Source: Epiperipatus broadwayi
Lineage: Eukaryota; Onychophora; Udeonychophora; Euonychophora; Peripatidae
NCBI GenBank assembly: GCA_028023455.1
Contig: JAQFVV010006506.1
Location: forward strand, 122,001-186,000
Reading direction: 5' to 3'
DNA length: 64,000 nucleotides
The notes beneath the pieces were generated by a model. It had not been told where the DNA came from, made no database searches, and saw only the letters and a program-made list of their open reading frames with translations. Below, piece after piece: positions 56,531 to 64,000 of the stretch. Numbering within the stretch: the stretch's first letter is position 1; each line of letters starts with the position of its first letter. The position numbers and the translations under genes are program-made.

Positions 56531-57314
56531 GTAGCCTTTGTTGATGGACAATTTTAGTAAAAAAATTAAATTTTGGGTAATAAGTAATAAAATAACTTAT
56601 TATTTAATTTATAGAAGAATTTATTGTACTGTTTATTTTAAAATAAATAGGTAAATAATAGTTAAAATAATGTAAAGTACTTTAATTAGTGATTATAATA
56701 ATGAAAATTAATATTTTTTTATAATTATTAGTAATAAATTTGAAAATTGCTACTTATTTGTTATTTGATAATTATTTAATTAATGATAAAATAAATGAAT
56801 AATGAAATGTCTGCTGATAGAGATGTGCACATATTTATTTAATAATAAAGAAATTTACTTCTTATGAATGTATTCAATTTGTTAATTATATCATTAATAA
56901 ATGTTATTTTTTAATAATATAAATCTCATAAAAGTTGATAAAATCAATAATTAAAATAATAATGTAAATTATAAAACTTGCTGTTAAAATTTGCTTTTGA
57001 GTAAAGATTATTTTATTATTAAAAGATAATTTAAATTTTGCACTATTAAAATTACTAAATATTGATTTAGTAATATTTATTTTAGACAGTAATTAATATT
57101 CTCTTTGTAAATTTTTTTATAAAACTAGAAGATAAGCAGGAGATATGAAGAAATAATCAAGAAATCATTAGAGAAGGAAACCTATATTCTTTATCTAAAA
57201 ATTCCAAGTGTAAATTTATTAAAATTTTATTATTATAGTAGTAAAAGTTATCATATATAATAACACAGCAAAGGTACACCCACTTTTACTTTTAAAATAT
57301 ATATGTTCTACAAT
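56531..57314. other. AT-rich non-coding stretch, nothing recognised
   Basis: Extremely AT-rich unique-looking sequence between two PLE inverted dimers. Confidence 0.5.
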
Positions 57315-57849
57315 AATATCAACAAATAAAAAATCCTTTTCTTTTTTTCTTTTCAAAAACTTTATTTTTTATCTCAATACTGAACATATATGTACATATA
57401 TATACAAAACTCCAATGTTTCAACTGTTTTATCTCATACAGTCATTTTCAAGGATCTGCAACAATATTAAATACATATCAACAAATAAACTTGAATTACA
57501 TAAAAACTTTCTCTTACATTAAAATAATAACAAACATATTAAACATATAGAAATATATTTTACTTACATCTTTCTCCCACTGCTATATTTTATTACTCTT
57601 TTTTATTTACATTGTTTAATTACAAATATATCTTAAAATCATCCAAGAAACTTTCTATCCAAATTTAAATACCAACTCTAATTTCCAAAAACCTCCCCCT
57701 TTCTTTAAATTTTATCTAAAACCCATCTTAAAACTACATTCCTAAACTATATATTTAAATGAATATAAAACAAATTTAAACATGCCCCCCCCTCTCTCTC
57801 TTTTATACAAAAACACTTCTAACAATTTACCTAAACCAATTAAGCATTT

Positions 57850-57990
57850 CTTTTAATTATACAGTAATTTATATTCCTTATCTACTCCATTAATTCTATT
57901 TAGAGTAAGATTATATTTTTTTATATAAAAAAATTCTTTAACCATCCTTTCCCTGTAATTTTTAACCCTTTCTAACAATTACAAATTACA
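57850..57990 (-). pseudogene. PLE nuclease C-terminal fragment
   Basis: Minus strand: LLERVKNYRERMVKEFFYIK, then KYNLTLNRINGVDKEYK. It matches LEKVRLYRERMVKESLYI at 41.1 kb and the general C-terminal pattern R-x-x-x-x-K-E...NR. GIY and YIG are outside the retained part. A shorter inverted copy exists in the right arm (about 57985-58075). Confidence 0.65.
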
Positions 57991-58368
57991 GGGAAAGGAT
58001 GGTTAAAGAATTTTTTTACATAAAAAAATAGAATTAATGGAGTAGATAAAGAATATAAATTACTGTATAATTAAAATAAATGCTTAATGGGTTTAGGTAA
58101 GTTGTTAGAAGATTTTTTGTATAAAAGAGAGAGAGGGGGGAATGTTTAAATTTGTTTTATATTCATTTAAATATATAGTTAAGGAATGTAGTTTTAAGAT
58201 GGGTTTTAGATAAAATTTAAAGAAAGGGGGAGGGTTTTGGAAATTAGAGTTGGTATTTAAATTTGTATAGAAAGTTTCTTGGATGATTTTAAGATATATT
58301 TGTAATTAAACAATGTAAATAAAAAAAGAGTAATAAAATATAGCAGTGGGAGAAATATGTAAGTAAAA

Positions 58369-58380
58369 TATATTTCTATA
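58369..58380 (+). repeat. Target-site duplication, left copy (retrozyme array)
   Basis: tatatttctata, repeated at 60222-60233. The opposite PLE arm (near 57550-57575) shows the uninterrupted site, with aaaatatatttctatatg in complement. Part of the identity may belong to the element's end. Confidence 0.7.
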
Positions 58381-58531
58381 AATAGTCAAAATAAAAGTCA
58401 TAGATCAATTCATAGATCACATGACCCTATCTCTTAAGCTTGTAAGTTATAAACAGTGAGGATTGCCAATTCCTCTACAAGCTTTATGATAAATGCTTAG
58501 CCAGAGCCAGCACTTAAAATATCTCTGTCAG

Positions 58532-58602
58532 GAACCCCTCCCCAAACCCCTGACCATGGTTTCGTGCTTTGGCACTCCTCAGAGAGGTGTCAGGGTAGGT
58601 TC
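58532..58602 (-). ncRNA. Type I hammerhead ribozyme, monomer 1
   Basis: Minus strand 5' to 3': the outer stem I strand GAACC (58602-58598) and CCC, an internal loop, the inner stem I strand ACCUCU, core CUGAGGA (58582-58576; fits CUGANGA), stem II GUGC-CAAA-GCAC, GAAA with its last A opening stem III, stem III ACC-AU-GGU, cleavage base C17 (complement of 58552). Stem I then returns as AGGGGU (pairs with ACCUCU) and GGUUC (pairs with GAACC). All conserved core bases are present. The 2-nt stem III loop means a dimeric form may be more active, as for other short-stem-III hammerheads. Cleavage is expected between 58552 and 58551. Confidence 0.9.
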
Positions 58603-58966
58603 AGACACTAGATCTAAAAATACCAACCCAAAGCTAAGCACTTAGCTAAAAGTTATCTATTGAGTGGAAAATCTGAAATTTTCAGACATGTACATGTCTT
58701 CAAACCCAGCTATCCAACTCAAATAGCTATATGGGGCTGATAGATCTTCAGCCATGCCATATAGTAGTAGTCATAGCAATATAAAATTGCATAAGACTTT
58801 TTGGCAGAGACTATAAATAGTCAAAATAAAAGTCATAGATCAATTCATAGATCACATGACCCTATCTCTTAAGCTTGTAAGTTATAAACAGTGAGGATTG
58901 CCAATTCCTCTACAAGCTTTATGATAAATGCTTAGCCAGAGCCAGCACTTAAAATATCTCTGTCAG

Positions 58967-59037
58967 GAACCCCTCCCCAAACCCCTGACCATGGTTTCGT
59001 GCTTTGGCACTCCTCAGAGAGGTGTCAGGGTAGGTTC
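58967..59037 (-). ncRNA. Type I hammerhead ribozyme, monomer 2
   Basis: Identical to monomer 1, 435 bp further on. Predicted cleavage between 58987 and 58986. Confidence 0.9.
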
Positions 59038-59401
59038 AGACACTAGATCTAAAAATACCAACCCAAAGCTAAGCACTTAGCTAAAAGTTATCTATTGAGT
59101 GGAAAATCTGAAATTTTCAGACATGTACATGTCTTCAAACCCAGCTATCCAACTCAAATAGCTATATGGGGCTGATAGATCTTCAGCCATGCCATATAGT
59201 AGTAGTCATAGCAATATAAAATTGCATAAGACTTTTTGGCAGAGACTATAAATAGTCAAAATAAAAGTCATAGATCAATTCATAGATCACATGACCCTAT
59301 CTCTTAAGCTTGTAAGTTATAAACAGTGAGGATTGCCAATTCCTCTACAAGCTTTATGATAAATGCTTAGCCAGAGCCAGCACTTAAAATATCTCTGTCA
59401 G

Positions 59402-59472
59402 GAACCCCTCCCCAAACCCCTGACCATGGTTTCGTGCTTTGGCACTCCTCAGAGAGGTGTCAGGGTAGGTTC
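59402..59472 (-). ncRNA. Type I hammerhead ribozyme, monomer 3
   Basis: Identical to monomer 1, 870 bp further on. Predicted cleavage between 59422 and 59421. Confidence 0.9.
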
Positions 59473-59836
59473 AGACACTAGATCTAAAAATACCAACCCA
59501 AAGCTAAGCACTTAGCTAAAAGTTATCTATTGAGTGGAAAATCTGAAATTTTCAGACATGTACATGTCTTCAAACCCAGCTATCCAACTCAAATAGCTAT
59601 ATGGGGCTGATAGATCTTCAGCCATGCCATATAGTAGTAGTCATAGCAATATAAAATTGCATAAGACTTTTTGGCAGAGACTATAAATAGTCAAAATAAA
59701 AGTCATAGATCAATTCATAGATCACATGACCCTATCTCTTAAGCTTGTAAGTTATAAACAGTGAGGATTGCCAATTCCTCTACAAGCTTTATGATAAATG
59801 CTTAGCCAGAGCCAGCACTTAAAATATCTCTGTCAG

Positions 59837-59907
59837 GAACCCCTCCCCAAACCCCTGACCATGGTTTCGTGCTTTGGCACTCCTCAGAGAGGTGTCAGGG
59901 TAGGTTC
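59837..59907 (-). ncRNA. Type I hammerhead ribozyme, monomer 4
   Basis: Identical to monomer 1, 1305 bp further on. Predicted cleavage between 59857 and 59856. The partial fifth copy ends before the ribozyme position. Confidence 0.9.
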
Positions 59908-60221
59908 AGACACTAGATCTAAAAATACCAACCCAAAGCTAAGCACTTAGCTAAAAGTTATCTATTGAGTGGAAAATCTGAAATTTTCAGACATGTACAT
60001 GTCTTCAAACCCAGCTATCCAACTCAAATAGCTATATGGGGCTGATAGATCTTCAGCCATGCCATATAGTAGTAGTCATAGCAATATAAAATTGCATAAG
60101 ACTTTTTGGCAGAGACTATAAATAGTCAAAATAAAAGTCATAGATCAATTCATAGATCACATGACCCTATCTCTTAAGCTTGTAAGTTATAAACAGTGAG
60201 GATTGCCAATTCCTCACTGTT

Positions 60222-60233
60222 TATATTTCTATA
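60222..60233 (+). repeat. Target-site duplication, right copy
   Basis: tatatttctata, identical to 58369-58380, followed by the resumed PLE right arm (tgtttaatatg). Confidence 0.7.
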
Positions 60234-60321
60234 TGTTTAATATGTTTGTTATTATGTTAATGTAAGAGAAAGTTTTTATTTAATTGAAGTTTATTTGTTG
60301 ATATGTATTTAATATTGTTGC

Positions 60322-60372
60322 AGATCCTTGAAAATGACTGTATGAGATAAAACAGTTGAAACGTTGGAGTTT
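60322..60372 (+). ncRNA. PLE-terminus GAAACGTTGG stem motif (hammerhead-like, degenerate)
   Basis: gaaaatgactgt ... acagtt followed by GAAACGTTGG: an ACTGT/ACAGT stem next to GAAAC. An equivalent with covarying stem sits at 40667-40710 in complement (gattac ... ggcggtc, GAAACGTTGG) and, decayed, at 41670-41705. The first core strand is not CTGANGA, so activity is doubtful. The shared layout marks the 3' ends of this PLE family. Confidence 0.35.
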
Positions 60373-61892
60373 TGTATATAAATGTATATATATATGTTCA
60401 GTATTGAGATAAAAAATAAAATTTTTGAAAAGAAAAAAGGAGAAGGATTTTTTATTTGTTGATATTAGTAAAAGTTAATAATAATAATAATTTTAAACAT
60501 ATGGGATTATTTTCAAAATGTGAATTTTGTCATGGAATAAGAAGTAAACTATTCTTGCTGGTACTCTACATAGGGCTGGCTACAAACTTATGATAATGGC
60601 TGGAATAAAATTTTATGTATATTACTAAACTATTTTATTTTAAAACAAAAGGAAGATTTAAGAACTTTATTTCTTAATAATTTTTATGCCCCTTATAATA
60701 GAGACCATTTTATGCCAATCTTATCTTAGGTAATGATAGAGATAATTTCTTACTTTTTGCATCTCTCATATAAATCTTGATCATCCCATTTGACCTTGAA
60801 TTGCCTCCTTTGCTTTCCACACCACCGCATCTAATGCATGTCTTCATACTTCCCTTTGTACTTTCTCTAAATAATCCAATACTCCTTTACTAACACATAT
60901 CACATCATTACCATATATTAACCCTGCTTCTGCAACTCCCTTCCACTCAATTCTAGCTACATCATATTTATTATATGAAAACATTCTTAATTTTTTTTAC
61001 CAATCATTTTCTTTGCTTTATTTACCAATTTATTTCTCCCATTCATCCAAGTACTTTTCCTGTTTACTTAAAATGATTCCCAAATAACTACATCTATTCC
61101 CCCACATTTAAGTTTATATCCCTCAATAAAAATTCTACATCTTGTATTTCTCCAGTATTAACCATCATTATATTTAATTTTTTTCACTAAATTTAATTCC
61201 CATCTCTTTACCTATCCTTGCACATGTCCTCATGATAGCTTCTATATATTCTTCTTTTTCTGCACACAAAAAAGACCCAACAAAGTATATATTCTCTTCA
61301 CACCTATTAATAGTATTTCTATTTATCTTTCTGTTGCTTTCTCCATTTCATTCAAATACAACAAAAACAAAATAGGTGACATAGGCATCCTTGCCTTTAG
61401 TCCCATCTCATTTTTAATTTTAACTGATTATATATCCCCTAATTGATAAGTATAGTAATTATTTTAATATAATTTCTTAATAACATTTACTAAAGCTTCA
61501 TCCATTCCCAAATTTGCTAAACTTACCCATAATCTATTTCTGCTTACTCTATCATATGCCTTCTCTATATCTATAAAACTCATATATAACAATCTATCTG
61601 AATTCCTACTCATATCCATAAGTTGTGTAGCTACACATAAACTATCTCCTATATGCGTATCTGACCTAAATTCTTTTTGCATTTCCCCCACTACATTATT
61701 CTCTTCCTTCCATTTTGCAACTCTTTCAGCCACCATAAATGAGAAAACATTATATAAAACTGATATTGCCACTATTGCTCTATAATTACTTACCTTTCTA
61801 ATGCTCCTTATGCTTTCCTTTCAATAATGATTTTACTTTAAACCTTAAAACATCACATGATCACTATCTTTCATGTTTGCTCATAACTGCTG

Positions 61893-62266
61893 TTATAATA
61901 GGCAAAACTCTCTCCATACAGTAGTGCCACTCTAAGCAAGACAGAGTAATCAACAGATGCCAGAAGGCTTGTGCATAAAATCTTTAACTAGTGCCTACTC
62001 ATCCAATATCCCCAAACTAGTTTCTGGCTTATGGCCTTTGTCAGTGAGGAGGCTTGGATATGAGAGCACTGTGCCTAGATCTTAAGATCTAATGCAACCC
62101 TCCTGCAGCCACCTTTTAACTCTATATAACAACTAAACTATGAGAATAAAATTTAAAACACACAGATATTTTTAATCTAAGCTCAATAGCTCAAATAGGC
62201 ATCCATTGATTACTCTGTCTTGCTTAGAGTGGCACTATGGTATGGAGAGAGTTTTGCCTATTATAA
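61893..62266. repeat. Fold-back (MITE-like) element inserted in the decayed LINE
   Basis: Terminal inverted repeats of about 65 bp: 61893-61960 (ttataataggcaaaactctc, tccatac, gtgccactctaagcaagaca, gagtaatcaa) and 62203-62266 in complement. The spacer contains a minus-strand hammerhead-like motif and resembles the spacer of 29515-29880. No coding capacity. The insertion splits the linker and RT of the LINE. Confidence 0.8.
62001..62059 (-). ncRNA. Hammerhead-like motif inside fold-back element, probably inactive
   Basis: Minus strand: outer stem I ATCCAA (62059-62054) pairs with TTGGAT (62006-62001). The core is CTGACAA (G8 changed to A), then stem II GGC-CATAA-GCC with an A/A mismatch at its base, GAAA, ACTAGT as a tiny self-complementary stem III, then a TT cleavage context. 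The two-part stem I and very short stem III parallel the intact retrozyme at 58-60 kb. Confidence 0.5.
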
Positions 62267-63208
62267 TAATCTTACTTCCTGTATTACTCCAACTACCCAG
62301 AAAAACTCTTCTGTGTCATCTTATTAAAACATGATAATAGCTTTACTTTTGCTCTATGCCCTAACTTCATTGCCATCTCTGCTGCCCATCCATTAAACAT
62401 CTTGCCTTTTCACTTTTCAATCTCTTTCCTGCCTCAGTCAGTTCATTTTTTGTAAAATTAATATTCCCATTACTAAAGGCTTTCATGTTTTGTATCACTA
62501 TGTCCTTCACATCTAACATCTTTTCTATATCCATTACATATCTATTTAAGATTCTCTTTAATACTTCTCTAGAGCTACATTCTATTCCCTAATCATCTAT
62601 TAATACTATCTCTCTCCTTTACATTTCTTATTTTAATGTAATTTCAAATATTTTTAGTTCCATCTCTTCCACTTTTATTAATATCCTCAAACATTTTAGT
62701 ATTCAATTTTATCCTCTTTATAATTATCCATTTTAGCCAACTTCTTCTTTTCTAAGTACTTTTCCCATTTAGCATTAATATCTTTTTCACTTTCTTTGTT
62801 CTTAATAGCACACTTATATTCTCTGCATGATCTTTCCTCTCTTTTACACTTTTATTAATCTCATTTTTTATCACTTTCTTTTTCTGCATATTCTCAACTA
62901 AAACACTATTTGCCACTTTTTCTATTTCACCACAACAGTCCTGATAACTCATCCCAACCAACTGTTCCATGGCTTCTTCAACTTGTATTTTGTTCTCTTC
63001 CAACTTATTCTTATCATTCACTCTCCAGCCTCATATTTTACTATTTTTTCCACTTTTATTTTTATTCTCTCCATCACATTATAATCATTTCTATTACAAT
63101 AAAGTTATGATCACTATTACATACCCTCACTTCATTATCAAACATCTTACTTTTCTGTATTTTATTCATTTCCTCTTTCTCTACCAATACATAATCTGTA
63201 AAATATTC

Positions 63209-63454
63209 CATCTTCTTACAGTTTGTAGATAGTCCGGGATTCCAGATTAAAGTAGGTGATGGATTCAATTATGGCATTATTATGACTTCAAAAGGAAAAG
63301 AACAGCAATAAGTGGACTTTCTCCTGGAAGGCATCTTCTTACAGCTTGTACATAGTCCAGGATTTCAGATTCAGGTAGGTGATGGCTTCAATCATGGCAT
63401 TATTATGACTTCAGGAAGAAAGAGAACATCATCAGCAAGTGGACTTTTTCTATT
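63209..63454 (+). repeat. Two-copy tandem duplication, period 123 bp
   Basis: catcttcttacag(t/c)ttgta, atagtcc, ggtgatgg(a/c)ttcaat and atggcattattatgacttca recur 123 bp apart, followed in each by aagtggacttt. Copies differ at about one base in ten. No function recognised. A weak HTGE string in the frame just after the second copy recalls a zinc-finger linker but lacks the cysteines. Confidence 0.8.
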
Positions 63455-63616
63455 CACACATCTTATGATGATTCAACACACTGGTGAAAGTTCTTTGGTA
63501 CAATCTTTATGACTTCTTAGATCAATTTTATATTGCACTGCTTTCTTTAAAAATGAGAATCTAAGACACATGGTGTGTTTTCTTTTTATAGTTCTCCCAA
63601 TTTTTAATCTGACATG

Positions 63617-63618
<2 letters not shown>

Positions 63619-63663
<45 letters not shown>

Positions 63664-63685
63664 AGATATATATATATATATATAT
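63619..63685. repeat. (AT)n microsatellite with one gtatag interruption
   Basis: AT run either side of gtataga at 63660. Confidence 0.9.
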
Positions 63686-63701
63686 TACAATGTAAGATAT
63701 G

Positions 63702-63945
63702 CACGGGTTATATATATAAAATACATATTTTGCGGGTTCATCCGTGTTAAAAACTTTTAATATCAATTTACTGACGTTTCGACTTGATCACACAAGCCAT
63801 CCACAGAGTTATAAAAAGGTAGAAAGACCTTTTTATAACTCTGTGGATGAGCATGTGTGATCAAGTCGAAACGTCAGTAAATTGATATTAAAAGTTTTTA
63901 ACACGGATGAACCCGCAAAATATGTATTTTATATATATATATATA
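63702..63945. mobile_element. PLE terminal hairpin (inverted dimer reduced to 3' ends)
   Basis: Arms 63702-63820 and 63827-63945 are an almost perfect inverted repeat with a 6-nt loop (agaaag). The arm sequence is the 3' end of the 14.2-15.1 kb PLE family: acatattttgcgggttcat, taacacggatgaacccgc, and GTCGAAACGTCAG with the stem cttgtgtgatcaag. No coding sequence remains between the ends. Both outer sides are AT repeats, as at the 14-kb locus. It is the extreme of the truncation series seen in this window. Confidence 0.85.
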
Positions 63946-64000
63946 TATAACTTACATTGTCTAAAATAAATATATAGATATTTCAAAAGGAAAATATTAT

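Larger units (their letters stand above)
58381..60221 (-). mobile_element. Retrozyme: 435-bp tandem array with type I hammerhead ribozymes
   Basis: Four full monomers start at 58381, 58816, 59251 and 59686, with a partial fifth from 60121 to 60215. The period is exactly 435 bp and I see no difference between copies. On the minus strand each full monomer holds a complete hammerhead (separate entries), so an array transcript should self-cleave into 435-nt units. There is no open frame. The array is framed by a 12-bp direct repeat inside a PLE arm. These traits (short tandem units, one type I hammerhead per unit, target duplication, no coding capacity) are those described for metazoan retrozymes, which are thought to spread as circular RNAs with help from other retroelements. 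The right end has a fold-back (60195-60233). Confidence 0.85.
57315..60466. mobile_element. Penelope-like inverted dimer interrupted by a retrozyme array
   Basis: The left arm (57315-57963, minus sense) pairs with the right arm (57983-58380 plus 60224-60466, plus sense). Shared, from the outside: aatatcaacaaataaaaaat, ttttcaaaaa, caatgtttcaactgtttta, catatagaaatatatttta, ttggatgattttaagatata, tagagttggtatttaaattt, ggggagggtttt, and ggaaaggatggttaaagaat near the centre. The outer ends carry the PLE GAAACGTTGG-type motif. The left arm codes for a PLE C-terminus. The right arm is split by the 435-bp array and its 12-bp target duplication. Confidence 0.85.
60670..63300 (-). pseudogene. Decayed LINE of a second clade (CR1/RTE/Rex-like), minus strand
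   Basis: Minus-strand fragments in collinear order. YFTDYVLVEKEEMNKI and VRVCNSDHNFIVIEM (63074-63215) are the end of an APE endonuclease with SDH. A charged linker follows (62752-63021). SNYRAIVAISVLYNVFSF and LLYMSFIDIEKAYDRVSRN (61464-61800) are RT fingers and motif A. MPMSPILFLLYLNEM (about 61342-61392) is motif B. NIYFVGSFLCAEKEEYIEA (about 61225-61290) is the motif C region with FADD lost. SYLGIILSK follows near 61065-61095, and the C-terminal DMH-MRWCGKQRR block near 60820-60850. A fold-back element is inserted at 61893-62266. Differences from the other two LINEs (FIDIEKAYDRV, YLGIILS) show a different clade. It is dead. Confidence 0.75.

Noticed and set aside
58381-60221. CRISPR array
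   Set aside because: Units are 435 bp with no unique spacers, and the context is a eukaryotic transposon.
58381-60221. Helitron or ordinary satellite DNA
   Set aside because: There is no CTRR 3' end, and Helitrons do not make target duplications. An ordinary satellite would not explain a complete ribozyme in each unit or a 12-bp target duplication, although I cannot exclude an assembly-generated copy number.
63312-63512. C2H2 zinc-finger gene fragment
   Set aside because: Only an HTGE-like string is present. No C-x2-C pair or second finger was found, and the frame is mostly the 123-bp tandem repeat.

Overview
The window looks like an intergenic or intronic block from a metazoan nuclear genome. 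It is very AT-rich, dense in long microsatellites, and holds no host protein-coding gene I can support. The repeat mix fits a mollusc, most likely a cephalopod: long (ATCT)n, (AAT)n and (AT)n arrays, two-ORF LINEs with zinc knuckles, Penelope-like elements (PLEs) with a GIY-YIG nuclease, and tRNA-derived short repeats. That assignment is inference, since no diagnostic host gene is present. Nearly all recognisable coding sequence is retroelement-derived and damaged by frameshifts.

Layout. At 1-171 there is the tail of a PLE GIY-YIG reading frame. From 172 to 14186 there is AT-rich DNA with microsatellites, a decayed LINE tail at 5930-6420 (minus), and short dispersed repeats at 8.0-9.9 kb that carry hammerhead-like motifs. 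At 14187-15105 there is a compact PLE inverted dimer. From 15.1 to 21.3 kb microsatellites dominate. A nearly complete two-ORF LINE lies at 21502-26664, inserted between two (AAT)n tracts. From 28.6 to 32.7 kb there are fold-back elements and fragments related to the 58-60 kb array. A second full-length LINE (34609-40615) is bounded by a 14-bp target-site duplication and sits inside one arm of a PLE inverted dimer (34490-41890). A further PLE inverted dimer follows at 42.4-43.2 kb. At 47.9-48.5 kb there is a GATA/GATG array, followed by a decayed LTR retrotransposon with about 1.1-kb LTRs (48534-52915). The best-preserved PLE inverted dimer (reverse transcriptase plus GIY-YIG) is at 53690-56530. 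Another PLE inverted dimer (57315-60466) is interrupted by a 435-bp tandem array. A minus-strand LINE of a different clade fills 60670-63300, and a PLE-terminus hairpin closes the window at 63702-63945.

The most interesting locus is 58381-60221. It holds four identical 435-bp monomers plus a partial fifth, flanked by a 12-bp duplication of a target that can be read from the opposite PLE arm. On the minus strand every full monomer folds into a complete type I hammerhead ribozyme: CUGAGGA core, GUGC/GCAC stem II, GAAA, a tiny self-complementary stem III, a GUC cleavage site, and a two-part stem I. This is the architecture of a metazoan retrozyme, a non-autonomous retroelement that moves through self-cleaved circular RNA. 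Diverged relatives of the monomer lie at 28.6 and 29.9 kb. Decayed hammerhead-like motifs also occur in at least three other repeat families here.

A second theme is fold-back architecture. About eleven elements are head-to-head inverted copies with 3' ends pointing outward. They range from 5.3-kb-scale nested structures down to bare terminal hairpins. PLE machinery is a plausible source of both the inverted dimers and the retrozyme insertion, but that link is inference.
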